From Legionella parisiensis (lineage in GTDB: Bacteria; Pseudomonadota; Gammaproteobacteria; Legionellales; Legionellaceae), in the NCBI RefSeq assembly GCF_001467945.1, contig NZ_LNYQ01000013.1, positions 324,184 to 388,183 on the forward strand: 64,000 nucleotides of DNA, in the 5' to 3' direction. Shown piece after piece: positions 9,435 through 17,874 of this stretch (the stretch's first letter is position 1; every line of letters starts with the position of its first letter). A program made the translations under genes and the position numbers. The notes beneath the pieces were generated by a model that made no database searches, had not been told where the DNA came from, and was given only the letters and a program-made list of their open reading frames with translations.

Positions 9435-9695
9435 AGCATTTCTCACTTATTCCAGAATAATCCATACTTCAATATTATACTAAAACTCATAAAATTGTTT
9501 CGCTTTGTGTGTCGATGCTTCGATTTACAAAGATGATCGACAACGGAACGACGATAATGATTAAGTCACTTTAATATGCTCGAAATGATGCAAAATTAAA
9601 CATAATGAATTTATAGCATAAAGATATAAAAGGTAGGTACTAAAAGGATAAAAGAAACGGATTCAATGAATTTTTAGCATTTTTAGGGGCACAAT

Positions 9696-9869
9696 ATGAG
9701 CGACAGTAAATTCGTAGGGGGTCAGAAAAAAATAGCACTAGTTGATATCGATGGATGTCTTCTTATAAACGGTGAACTAAATATCAATCTGTTCAGAGAC
9801 ATTATGCATAAAATTGTTATCAATCGTTTTTTATTTGAATTCGCAAGCTGCGGTACGAGTGGGAAATAG
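9696..9869 (+). pseudogene. Truncated HAD-like gene (N-terminal remnant)
   Basis: A 57-codon frame whose first half carries a HAD-type motif I (KKIALVDIDGCLLINGEL) followed by NINLFRDIMHK. It then ends at TAG just before the small RNA locus. HAD phosphatases and related Legionella proteins are normally 200 or more residues, so this is the N-terminal stump of a longer gene or a very short novel protein. No further HAD motif is visible downstream. The ribosome site (AGGGGC, about 7 nt before ATG) is reasonable. Confidence 0.45.
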
Positions 9870-9880
9870 TTGTGAAGTAC

Positions 9881-9969
9881 ACGAGGAGGAGCTACCACAT
9901 CCATGTGGTGTTGCATCTTCCGTGATGCTATATTTTTCCTTTTAAGACATCCATTGTCATTCCTCGTTC
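9881..9969 (-). ncRNA. CsrA-titrating small RNA of the RsmY/RsmZ type, copy 1
   Basis: Read on the minus strand, about 90 nt carry five GGA motifs, several in hairpin loops: GACA-ATGGA-TGTC, GCATC-ACGGA-AGATGC and CCACAT-GG-ATGTGG. The last contains ACATGGATGT, close to the CsrA/RsmA consensus. The ends pair (ACGAGGA with TCCTCGT, 9961-9967 and 9881-9887). A -10 hexamer TATGAT (9976-9981) puts the start near 9969, and a GacA-type box lies 44 nt further upstream. In Legionella the LetA-activated RsmY and RsmZ relieve CsrA repression at the switch to transmissive phase. The closely similar copy at 22.6 kb supports the call. The 3' end is uncertain because no clear terminator is seen. I cannot say which of rsmY or rsmZ this is. 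Confidence 0.8.
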
Positions 9970-10024
9970 TTGTTAATCATAACAAATTTCTCTAAAAGGT
10001 CATTACCATACTTGCTTAAATTTG

Positions 10025-10042
10025 TGTAAGAAATATCTTAAA
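10025..10042 (-). promoter_or_regulatory. GacA/LetA-type activator box for sRNA copy 1
   Basis: The sequence TGTAAG-N6-CTTAAA differs by one base from the palindromic gammaproteobacterial GacA-box consensus TGTAAG-N6-CTTACA. It lies upstream of the minus-strand sRNA, 44 nt from its -10 hexamer; the second sRNA has the same spacing. It fits binding by LetA, the Legionella GacA homologue. It lies within about 45 nt of the 3' end of the lipoprotein gene, which is transcribed on the same strand. Confidence 0.78.
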
Positions 10043-10084
10043 GTAATGCAGTTTCCTTTTTTAGATAGTGCAAAGTTAACCAAC

Positions 10085-10447
10085 TTATTTATCTGGCAAA
10101 ATATCAATTTTAGTGACAAAACATTTCGTTTCACCACTCCAAGGAAGGGTATAGGCATCACAATGATAACTAATAATGACATGTTTATTATTTTGCATGG
10201 CAAAATCAGCTTGCTTTATCAGTTCTGATTTGAATTGCCCCAGAGTAAAATGAAAGGCACGACCACTGGCACCGCTGGCATTTTCCAAACCACCCAGGAT
10301 CATTTCTCCTTCATAGGTCCCCCAAAGTTTACCTTCTTTGGCAACTTTGACAATGACTCCAGATTTCTGTCCTTTTTGTACTGTCCAGCACCCTGTTAAA
10401 AAACATAAGGAAATGAGTAAGATGGATGAGAAGAATATTTTTTTCAT
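10085..10447 (-). CDS. Hypothetical lipoprotein
   Basis: A 120-residue protein with a type II signal peptide and lipobox (LCFLTGCW, Cys near residue 20), so it is predicted to be lipid-anchored in the envelope. The mature part contains GTYEGEMILGGLENASGASG and two cysteines (SYHCDAYT and ETKCFVTK) that may pair. AAGG lies just before the ATG. The family is not recognised. The sRNA promoter lies immediately downstream. Confidence 0.7.
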   Translation of the reverse strand: MKKIFFSSILLISLCFLTGCWTVQKGQKSGVIVKVAKEGKLWGTYEGEMILGGLENASGASGRAFHFTLGQFKSELIKQADFAMQNNKHVIISYHCDAYTLPWSGETKCFVTKIDILPDK

Positions 10448-10676
10448 AGTACCTTAGAGTGAAATGAACACTTTTGCTTAGTAAGTATTCTATTATTGTA
10501 ATGCAGTTTTACTCTTGATGTAATCACGTGATGCTGGATTCAGTGAAAAGCTTTTTTCTAATGAAATAGAGATCTTTATGTTCCATTTGTCACTTAAAAT
10601 AAAAACTGTTTTGATAATAGACAATCCGAATATTTATTGATATATTCACTTTTTTTATTTTCAATAAGGAAAAGAC

Positions 10677-11843
10677 ATGTCGCTAGAAAAAGCAATCAAA
10701 ATAGCCCAAACCATTTTAGCTGATATTCAAAAAAATATAGTGACTCGTAACAGTATTATCCCTTTATCTGAATTGCCTTTTGTTTATGAAGATGAAATCA
10801 AACAATATAGAGTTAAATTTGGAAAATCTTTTGATTTACTTCTGCAATCCATAACGAATCTTAACTTGGTAAGAGATGCCTCGGAGGTATTAGTAAAAAA
10901 AGCAAAGGGCTTTCAGGAAGGAGCTACCTCAACCTATATGCTGCAACAGCTTGCGGTTGCTTATTGTAAAATGGGTGCCTGCGGCGAACTCTCAACCTAT
11001 GCTTTATTTGCATTATTAAAACAGCTTAAGGAGGAAAATATTGATTTGCCGATTACCTTCATTGCATTAGATAGTAAAAAGAAGAATATATTTACAGGGG
11101 AGTCTTATAATCATGCGTGCCTGTTGATTGGTGAGGTTGAAATTAATCCTGGTGAGCGCATAGACAAATTCAGTAAATTACCTGATACCGTCATCTGTTT
11201 TGATCCCAGCATCGGATGGATTGCACCGGCAAATAAAATGCTGGAAATAAACCAGGTATTTTTTGCAGCGCACGAAATCGATCATGTTACTACAGAGCAT
11301 CCTGGGGTTATCCTTTTTCAGCCAAATGATAAAGCTTTGCAGAAAAAAGCACTTAAAATTGAAGCGGCAGCTCGAATTCTAAGTAACCAAATATTAGAAA
11401 AACTAAAAGGAATACATGATTTTAAACCGTTCTCTTTAGAGAATAAATCATTGCCGAAATTAGCTGCGCATGAGTTCAGTTTTATTAACCAAAACACTAA
11501 AAAAGACTATGAGGATGCGTTAGAGAAATGTACAAGCTCTCTTTTTGAAGACAGTTTATCTCATTGGAAATATTATCCTAGACGTGATGGTGACAAACCA
11601 CGTCCAGCTCAAATTTTATTAAGTGTAAAGGATGAGGATAAAGCAAGCGTTATTCTTGATCATTTAATAAAGCATAAAATAACGGGTGTTCATCCGACAA
11701 TGCAGCGTGTACAAGCAACTGGTTATTATGCAGTATTGATTGTTGAACCCAATCTTGTCGAGCTGCGCGATTTACCAAAGATAGGAAAAAATCAGAAAGA
11801 CCATGCTCAAGCTTTGTCGGAAGCATCTCTAACAATGTTATAG
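10677..11843 (+). CDS. Candidate papain/transglutaminase-fold effector (Cys-His-Asp)
   Basis: A 388-residue protein without signal peptide. Residues in the order Cys102 (MGACGELSTYAL), His146 (SYNHACLLIG) and Asp176 (VICFDPSIGW) have the context of a papain-like or transglutaminase-like catalytic triad: Cys at a helix start, His in a beta strand, then Asp in FDP. YopT-type proteases and transglutaminase-like hydrolases share this order. The C-terminal 200 residues show no recognised domain. An effector role is inferred from the genus and the lack of an export signal. AAGGA precedes the ATG at good spacing. Confidence 0.5.
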   Translation: MSLEKAIKIAQTILADIQKNIVTRNSIIPLSELPFVYEDEIKQYRVKFGKSFDLLLQSITNLNLVRDASEVLVKKAKGFQEGATSTYMLQQLAVAYCKMGACGELSTYALFALLKQLKEENIDLPITFIALDSKKKNIFTGESYNHACLLIGEVEINPGERIDKFSKLPDTVICFDPSIGWIAPANKMLEINQVFFAAHEIDHVTTEHPGVILFQPNDKALQKKALKIEAAARILSNQILEKLKGIHDFKPFSLENKSLPKLAAHEFSFINQNTKKDYEDALEKCTSSLFEDSLSHWKYYPRRDGDKPRPAQILLSVKDEDKASVILDHLIKHKITGVHPTMQRVQATGYYAVLIVEPNLVELRDLPKIGKNQKDHAQALSEASLTML

Positions 11844-11878
11844 AAATAGATCAGAGTAAGAGCTCGATTCTGCATACT

Positions 11879-11906
11879 GTAGCCTGGTTGCAAGTAACCA
11901 GGCTAC
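11879..11906. terminator. Perfect 11-bp hairpin between convergent genes
   Basis: GTAGCCTGGTT at 11879-11889 pairs exactly with AACCAGGCTAC at 11896-11906 around a 6-nt loop. It lies between the ends of two convergent genes and could stop transcripts from both sides, although no long T-run follows. The GTAGCCTG core recurs at 27.03 kb and 40.62 kb, so it belongs to a dispersed repeat family. Confidence 0.5.
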
Positions 11907-11984
11907 ATTACCTGAACAGTTTACAATAGCTCAATCAAGCGAGTTGTTAACAGATTCTAGTCTTATTAATGCGTCTTTTTATTT

Positions 11985-12806
11985 TTAAGTTCGCGTCAAT
12001 TCTCCATTTATCTCGTTTCTATAGCGTTTTATTTTTTTAAATAAACGGAGTAACTTGAGATTGAGTTTATTTTCTAATTCGATAAGGGGCATTTGATAAT
12101 TATCTAACTGTAAATCTTTAACAGAGGATTTACTGGCAAATAAAATATAGTTGTTGCTCACTGTTGGACAAATAAACAGGTCAGCAAAATAATCTTGCAT
12201 GCATTGAATAAAAAGGGAGTCCAGTTCAGGAAGTTCATGAAAATTGATAACCAACCAACCCCGATCATCCAAAATACGATGCGTTTGTTCTATAAATTGT
12301 TGCTGAATTTGAAATACGTTCATTCCATAATCAAGATACAGGTCAGCAAAAACTATTTGAGTACTTTTACTTTTTTGAAATTTAATTGCATATTGTGCAT
12401 CTGCAATTAATATTTCGATATTTTGGGCTTTCGGTAATTGAAAGAAATTCATTGCTACGTCATACACTTTTTCACGTAATTCGGTACAAAAAAGATGGCA
12501 TTCAGGTAAAAGAAAATGGAGGCAGTGAATTAAACTTCCTCCACCTAATCCTAATAAAGTGACATGGTTTGGCTTAAGCAAGGCGAGAACTAATACCATT
12601 ACACGAGTGTATTCATGGACAGGGATATGAGGATATTGAATATAAATGCCGGTTTGATCATAGACTGGATCGAAGTTTAACGCCCTAATATTTTTTTTAT
12701 CGACGACGAAAATATCGCCCCAACAATCATTCGTGCGATAGATGACAGTATTTCCAAAAAAATCATTATTATTTGAGTTCTTAGAGCCCAATTGTATGTC
12801 CTTCAA
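11985..12806 (-). CDS. Spermidine synthase-like methyltransferase-fold protein
   Basis: A 273-residue protein with the Rossmann fold of the spermidine synthase/SAM-methyltransferase group: glycine motif VTLLGLGGGSLIH near residue 105, acidic end of the second strand in LFCTELREKV, then AIKF...FADLYLD near residue 155 and LVINFH. It may transfer an aminopropyl or methyl group. The acidic residues that bind polyamine in true SpeE are not clearly conserved, so the substrate is open. The frame has no ATG near its start; TTG at 12806 is the earliest codon and has no strong ribosome site, so the true start is uncertain. Confidence 0.65.
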   Translation of the reverse strand: MKDIQLGSKNSNNNDFFGNTVIYRTNDCWGDIFVVDKKNIRALNFDPVYDQTGIYIQYPHIPVHEYTRVMVLVLALLKPNHVTLLGLGGGSLIHCLHFLLPECHLFCTELREKVYDVAMNFFQLPKAQNIEILIADAQYAIKFQKSKSTQIVFADLYLDYGMNVFQIQQQFIEQTHRILDDRGWLVINFHELPELDSLFIQCMQDYFADLFICPTVSNNYILFASKSSVKDLQLDNYQMPLIELENKLNLKLLRLFKKIKRYRNEINGELTRT

Positions 12807-12980
12807 TACAGCAAAAGGGTCTAGTATTTCATATCATGTTCCAAGACACTATTTTTTAACTCATAAAAAACTAGCTTCTTGGTCATAAATAAACTCTTAT
12901 AAATCTATGTACTAGGTTTTATGCGTGGTATTCAGAGATCTTGCTTTTAAAAAGAACTTGGCAGTACCTTAGTATCGCTC

Positions 12981-13008
12981 TGGATGCCGCGCAAAAGCGC
13001 GGTTAGGA
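12981..13008. repeat. REP-like hairpin, copy 2
   Basis: TGGATGCCGCGC at 12981-12992 folds back on GCGCGGT at 12997-13003 with an AAAA loop. It has the same TGGATGCCGYGC start as the copies at 4267 and 59708, and it also sits just past the 3' end of a minus-strand gene. Confidence 0.55.
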
Positions 13009-13033
13009 AGAAGGGTTTATGAGAATTTATTCA

Positions 13034-14563
13034 CTATACGAACGAGGGTACTAATGTTTGACTGTCTTCCTTAGTGCGGGTGTCCTGCAACGCAAATACA
13101 CCAAGATTACTTGCCGCTTTTGCGCTGCCTGGTAACAGAGAGGTTTCCAATGGCTTTTTAGCAAAAGATTTCTTATCGTCAAGCAGGACAGTACCATTGC
13201 TATCGGTAATCGTTAAATGTAGGGCTTCATTATTCTTATATTGATTTGGCTTTAACGCAACAAATTGTCCTGACATATCATAGGAACGAACATATTCCTC
13301 TGATTTGGCATCCAGGTCGGAGCTATTCGTAACCTGTAGACGACAGGTGAATAACTCTCGAGCTGCTGCCCATTCCTGTAACTTACCTTTTTTAGATAAG
13401 GCTTCAGTAAAATCAATCGTATCTGTATCGAGAACAAGCGAGCCAAATACCTCAGCCACATGATGCAAAACATCGGGTTGCGTTGTACCATAGCTCAGAA
13501 TGAAAAATTTATTACGCACAGGAATTAAAGCGGAGGTTTTTTTTAAGGATTCGACATCCTTTTCCAGCCCTTTTATGAGAAGGTTGTTATCCCCTATTGT
13601 ATTGTCACCATCCGTAAATAATAAAACATTATTGTGCTGTGTTGATTGAGAGAGCATAGTCAATTTATCGGAGACTGTTCCGAAAAGCCGGGTTGTTCCA
13701 GTAGCATTTAATCTGGTGATATCTGTAGCTAACTGAGAACGATCTGATTTTCGATAACTACCCATTCCCACCTTTGTAGTAGCTGTATTAAATTCAGTGA
13801 TATTAATGACCGCATCAGGTTGAAATTCGAACAAAGCATCAGCAAATTCGATCACACTCTTTTTCAATGCATCCAAACGGGCTCCCTCCATACTGCTACT
13901 GGTATCTAGAACAAAATGATAGGCAGGTGGCGTGATTGCATCGGGAACAAAAAAGTAAGGAGTTACTTCAACTGTATCTTCACTTATTCTATTCTCTGCA
14001 TAAAAAACCTTTTTCTGTTCAAAGGAATCTGAATGGACAAAGAGCAAAGGTAGTTTTCCATCAATTAAAATAAGTTCTTGTTTATTAGCTTTTAGAAATT
14101 CCTTGATGTTGAATTTGATTTTCTCACCTTCAATGCTCATAAACTTATAATTTAAAGAATTAAATAATGGGGCATAAGCAGTCGATGGAAGTTGGATATT
14201 CACATATTCCTGTTCTTTATCAAGTGCGTATTCCAATCCTGTCATTTGTAAAACATTCAGTACAGCCAGACAGGATTTTTTATGTGTTTCAGCCATTGCA
14301 TCATCAGAGCAAGCCGCTTGAGCAATTTCATTGGTCAATAGCTCAGCAATACTCATACGTCTAACAGTAGGTTTTATCGCATCTTTTTGTAAAAGGGCTT
14401 GCAAATTTGTTACGAGAGTTTCAGCGTCGTTCACTGTTTCTGGGGTAAAAATAACGCGCTCATCTTTACATATAACCTTGGCATTATTTAGGGTAATCCC
14501 CATAGCTTCCAGCAATGCTTCCATATTCTTTGAACGTAAAATATTATTGACAAGACGCCCCAT
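13034..14563 (-). CDS. von Willebrand factor A domain protein
   Basis: A 509-residue cytosolic-type protein with a central vWA domain. The MIDAS residues are visible: DTSSS at 220-224, Thr in NATGTTRL near 290, and LFTDGDNT near 316. The domain binds a divalent ion and mediates protein interactions. The N-terminal 200 residues and the C-terminal 150 residues (beta-rich, RLQVTNSSD and LHLTITDSNGTVLL) are not recognised. No signal peptide is seen. AAAGGGG lies 5-9 nt before the ATG. It could be an effector or an intracellular scaffold; I cannot tell which. Confidence 0.75.
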   Translation of the reverse strand: MGRLVNNILRSKNMEALLEAMGITLNNAKVICKDERVIFTPETVNDAETLVTNLQALLQKDAIKPTVRRMSIAELLTNEIAQAACSDDAMAETHKKSCLAVLNVLQMTGLEYALDKEQEYVNIQLPSTAYAPLFNSLNYKFMSIEGEKIKFNIKEFLKANKQELILIDGKLPLLFVHSDSFEQKKVFYAENRISEDTVEVTPYFFVPDAITPPAYHFVLDTSSSMEGARLDALKKSVIEFADALFEFQPDAVINITEFNTATTKVGMGSYRKSDRSQLATDITRLNATGTTRLFGTVSDKLTMLSQSTQHNNVLLFTDGDNTIGDNNLLIKGLEKDVESLKKTSALIPVRNKFFILSYGTTQPDVLHHVAEVFGSLVLDTDTIDFTEALSKKGKLQEWAAARELFTCRLQVTNSSDLDAKSEEYVRSYDMSGQFVALKPNQYKNNEALHLTITDSNGTVLLDDKKSFAKKPLETSLLPGSAKAASNLGVFALQDTRTKEDSQTLVPSFV

Positions 14564-14714
14564 AAAATTCCCCTTTTATTAAAATAAAGACAAAAGTGTC
14601 GATAATAATACACACAATTAAAGGGGAAAAATAGACGAGCCATTAATTTCTCTATTTGACTCATTAGGGTTCATTAAATACAATAATTACCCTGTTAAAA
14701 ATAATAGAACCAAC

Positions 14715-15713
14715 GTGTTTGATAAAAGTAGAAGTCAACTGGAATTATACAATAATTATATCTACCATCCAGGAACGCATACGTTGCTCTCTCCCGTAGC
14801 CGGTAGCCGTGCCTGCGAGTTACACTTGATTTATGAATACAGGAATTATTTCACCTCTTTTCAAGAGGCTATCTATTCAAATCAGCGACTCAATATTATC
14901 CCTATTGAGTATAAAGAAAAAGCAGATAAGATTTCGAAAGGGATATTAGCCCACTATATAAAAAAATATGCTGATGCTGAAATTACACTAGAAAATGCGG
15001 TCTCCTGGACGCAGATTGGGCTGACAAGAACCTATCTTAGTGACTTGGAAAACGAATGGAATACCTGGTGCGTACAGGCCATTGTTAGTGAAATTGGCTC
15101 TGATACTCATATCTCGGAAGGCAAATATCGACCTGGATATATTTGTGCTTTACATGAGTTAATGCATGTTGAGGAAACGCCTCTAGGCATTTCGAGGCAA
15201 GAATATGAAAAATATAAGGATGTTGTGGAAGTTCTGACGGTTACGAGAACCTTAATTCTGCTGGATGAGGTTTATAAGAAAACATTGGATATCCCTATGG
15301 ATTATATTGCTGATTATGATAATAATTTTAATCTAAATGGGTATGTTATTTCTCAAGGAAAATTTGCAAATTTTTATCGTGCACTTGAAACGAAATACGG
15401 TTCTTTAGCTGAGGCTTTGGTTTCCGATGAATCGTTGACTTTTTTAGGGTTCCCTTTGCATCAATATCCTGATATTAGCATGCACGTAGTACGTGAATTC
15501 ATGGCTGTTTCAGGAGCTGTTGCGATTTTGGCAGGAATTGTATTATTATGTTTTTTCAGTATTCCCCCATTGGGCGCTCTGGCACTAGTGGCTGGTGGTG
15601 CGGTCCTCACTTTAATTGGTATTGGGCTATTTTCCTCAGAACGTAAAAAAGAATCGGTGGAGTCGAGAATGCAAAACCTCGAGGTGCCATCATTGGGGGG
15701 GCCTTCAATATAA
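14715..15713 (+). CDS. Membrane-hairpin protein with an HExxH motif
   Basis: A 332-residue protein starting at GTG. Residues about 155-163 read ALHELMHVEE, which contains HExxH, the zinc-binding signature of zincin metalloproteases, with further acidic residues right after it. The C-terminal part has two hydrophobic segments (VAILAGIVLLCFF and GALALVAGGAVLTLIGIGLF) and then a charged tail. The membrane hairpin suits an effector anchored to a host membrane. HExxH can occur by chance and no third ligand is evident, so the protease call is tentative. No clear ribosome site precedes the GTG. Confidence 0.5.
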   Translation: MFDKSRSQLELYNNYIYHPGTHTLLSPVAGSRACELHLIYEYRNYFTSFQEAIYSNQRLNIIPIEYKEKADKISKGILAHYIKKYADAEITLENAVSWTQIGLTRTYLSDLENEWNTWCVQAIVSEIGSDTHISEGKYRPGYICALHELMHVEETPLGISRQEYEKYKDVVEVLTVTRTLILLDEVYKKTLDIPMDYIADYDNNFNLNGYVISQGKFANFYRALETKYGSLAEALVSDESLTFLGFPLHQYPDISMHVVREFMAVSGAVAILAGIVLLCFFSIPPLGALALVAGGAVLTLIGIGLFSSERKKESVESRMQNLEVPSLGGPSI

Positions 15714-15730
15714 ATTGCAGAATCAATTTA

Positions 15731-16150
15731 CTATTCCCCAATTATTTTCACTAAGGCTCTTTTATCGCGACAACCATCGAACTCACCGTAAAAAATTTGT
15801 TCCCATGGCCCAAAATCGAGTTTTCCTTCAGTAACCGCTACTACAACCTCCCTTCCCATTATTTGTCTTTTGATATGGGCATCAGCATTATCTTCTCCAG
15901 TATTGTTATGCTGATAATGCGAAATGGGTTCATGGGGCGCAATGTGTTCAAGCCATTTTTTATAATCCTGATGTAAACCCTCTTCATCATCGTTAATAAA
16001 AACAGATGCAGTGATATGCATGGCATTAACCAAAACAAAACCCTCCTGAATACCACTGTCGTTTAAGCACTCGCGCACTGTATCGGTTATATTTATAAAT
16101 CCCATACGTGCAGCAACATGAAACCATAATTCTTTTCTATAAGTTTTCAT
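15731..16150 (-). CDS. yjbQ: YjbQ/UPF0047 family protein
   Basis: A full-length 139-residue member of the YjbQ family. The hallmark motif is complete: [15 protein letters not shown] near residue 58, [18 protein letters not shown] near 79, and [18 protein letters not shown] near 108. E. coli YjbQ has weak thiamine-phosphate synthase activity, but the physiological role of the family is not settled. The conserved His/Glu residues suggest metal binding. It is convergent with the membrane-hairpin gene at 14.7 kb, 17 bases away. Confidence 0.92.
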   Translation of the reverse strand: MKTYRKELWFHVAARMGFINITDTVRECLNDSGIQEGFVLVNAMHITASVFINDDEEGLHQDYKKWLEHIAPHEPISHYQHNNTGEDNADAHIKRQIMGREVVVAVTEGKLDFGPWEQIFYGEFDGCRDKRALVKIIGE

Positions 16151-16234
16151 TGAATACTCTCAAGTAACACTCTCAGTCCAATCGTCCAAAGTTTACTATA
16201 ATTAGATCTAGTTTGGCTAACGAGGAATAGGTGG

Positions 16235-16921
16235 ATGATTATGGTTAGTAATTCTCAATATTTGAAAATAAATCTGGATGGCATGCGTGCAGCATCTGAG
16301 TTTAAAGAAGTTTATCAACAAGTAACGCATGAAATGTTAGAAAAAGAGCATTGGACGCATGAGGAAAGGGAAGCCATGCAGTTGCTCTTTGAAGGCAATG
16401 ATCCCCAAACGATTCGTAACCATATACAATTAGATGAAGAATCCAATAGAAAAATTGCAGATATCTATTTTATGATTTTGTTAAATACTCTAATACGCAG
16501 TAAAATCCCGATGCCATTTGAATTACCCGAAAAAGAAATTACTTCTTGGCCTGATAACTACCCTATAGATCAATTTGCTTCAGATCTTCTTAAGCATAAA
16601 AAAGAGATGGCTTCTACAGCTGTTGGAAGGGAGGTGATGAAGGCTGCTTCTGAATATACTTCTTTATATGAGGGTACTGTAAGCCAGAATCCAGATATAA
16701 CAAATCAAAAATCAGACACTAAAAGTTCGACGTTCGATCGAGTTTGTGATTCATTGGGTTTTTTATATGGTGTGGCAGATGGATTATCGTTTAGCGCTAA
16801 ATCTCCACTCCCTAGCGTATTAACCATGACTAGTGATTCCGCAAGTGCAGGATATGCTGTTGGGATGTTTGCTAAAGGTGTTTTTGAATTAGGTGGGGTA
16901 GTTGCAACCTTAATGAAATAG
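16235..16921 (+). CDS. Hypothetical protein
   Basis: A 228-residue protein, mainly helical and acidic in the first 110 residues (MLEKEHWTHEEREAMQLLFE), with a Gly/Ser-rich weakly hydrophobic C-terminal part (SASAGYAVGMFAKGVFELGG). There is no signal peptide and no recognised domain. AGGTGG precedes two in-frame ATGs (16235 and 16241), and either may be used. An effector role is possible but there is no positive evidence. Confidence 0.6.
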   Translation: MIMVSNSQYLKINLDGMRAASEFKEVYQQVTHEMLEKEHWTHEEREAMQLLFEGNDPQTIRNHIQLDEESNRKIADIYFMILLNTLIRSKIPMPFELPEKEITSWPDNYPIDQFASDLLKHKKEMASTAVGREVMKAASEYTSLYEGTVSQNPDITNQKSDTKSSTFDRVCDSLGFLYGVADGLSFSAKSPLPSVLTMTSDSASAGYAVGMFAKGVFELGGVVATLMK

Positions 16922-16961
16922 CAGATCAAATAATGTTTTATCCCAATCATAATTCAGGCCT

Positions 16962-17008
16962 GGATTCAGCGAAACGAAACCCAGGTATTTAAACCCGGGC
17001 CCGGGTTT
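16962..17008. repeat. Inverted repeat ending in an 18-bp perfect palindrome
   Basis: The sequence AAACCCGGGCCCGGGTTT (16991-17008) is its own reverse complement. Immediately before it, CCTGGATTCAG...CCCAGG forms an imperfect hairpin like the GTAGCCTGG repeats elsewhere. It lies between two convergent genes. It is strikingly GC-rich for this genome. Confidence 0.6.
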
Positions 17009-17096
17009 GGATAATGTTCACCCCGGACTACCAGGAACTGAATTTGCTCTGTAATCCTAGAGTAGGAATAAGCCCAATTAAAAAATGCTTATTCGA

Positions 17097-17744
17097 CTAC
17101 TTTAGAGTGGGTTGTTCTGACGTTGTGTGTACCGGGTTATTGTCACCTGGTTTAAAGAATTGTTGTCCAGAAGACGCTGCTTGCTTACTTAAATAGTCTA
17201 AAAACTCATTCATTAGAATTAATTGATTTTTAAAATCCTCTTCTAATTGAGGATTAGCTAAGCGTTTTTCTTCAAACATTTTGATTGAGAGTTTAAGTGC
17301 TTCTGCTGGTTCTAGAGGACCACCTTTTTTATCTTGATAGGCGCTCAATTCAGAAGATATTTCACTTTGAATAGCAATGTAGGGTAAATGACTCTCTATG
17401 GCATTATAAAAAGTATGGGTAAATAAAGATTCTAATTGCTCTTTGAGTTCGAGTTGATCTTTTGCAAACTGGTTGATGAATGCGCTTTTGAGTGTAATAA
17501 ATCCAGTTAGTGTTTGTCCCATGGAGTGTTGTTTGGAGATCAATGGCCTATGACCGAATTTTTTTAGATTTTCATTGATGTAAGGGTAATAATCCGCAGC
17601 TTGTCCACTGCGAAACTGCATCACTCCCTCGCTATAAAACCATGCCGTCAGTTTATCGTGTTCCAGGGAGGTTGTTTCAGCAACTTTAATGACGAAAGCA
17701 CGCATTTCTTTTTCGTAAATGCTAAACGTAGAGAAACCAGGCAT
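17097..17744 (-). CDS. Hypothetical protein
   Basis: A 215-residue, largely helical soluble protein (EKEMRAFVIKVAETTSL, FAKDQLELKEQLESLF) with a polar tail (PVHTTSEQPTLK). AAGGA lies 6 nt before the ATG at 17744, which supports the start. No domain is recognised and no export signal is seen. It converges with the gene at 16.2 kb across the palindromic repeat. Confidence 0.6.
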   Translation of the reverse strand: MPGFSTFSIYEKEMRAFVIKVAETTSLEHDKLTAWFYSEGVMQFRSGQAADYYPYINENLKKFGHRPLISKQHSMGQTLTGFITLKSAFINQFAKDQLELKEQLESLFTHTFYNAIESHLPYIAIQSEISSELSAYQDKKGGPLEPAEALKLSIKMFEEKRLANPQLEEDFKNQLILMNEFLDYLSKQAASSGQQFFKPGDNNPVHTTSEQPTLK

Positions 17745-17874
17745 GAAAATCCTTATTTGTTAAATTTAAAAAATGAAAGACTACAGAAAATAAAGTGAGG
17801 GGTAAAGGGCTGTTTTATAAAAAACAGAACCTTGCGATTTTTGGAAATGAGTATGCTTAATTTAAGTAAGGTTA

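Noticed and set aside
9722..9916. 64-codon minus-strand frame across the HAD stump and sRNA
   Set aside because: It lies antisense to the HAD-like frame and runs through the sRNA's last hairpin; the product has no protein-like pattern.
17014..17196. 60-codon plus-strand frame
   Set aside because: It overlaps the 3' end of the real minus-strand gene for 100 bases and lacks a ribosome site.
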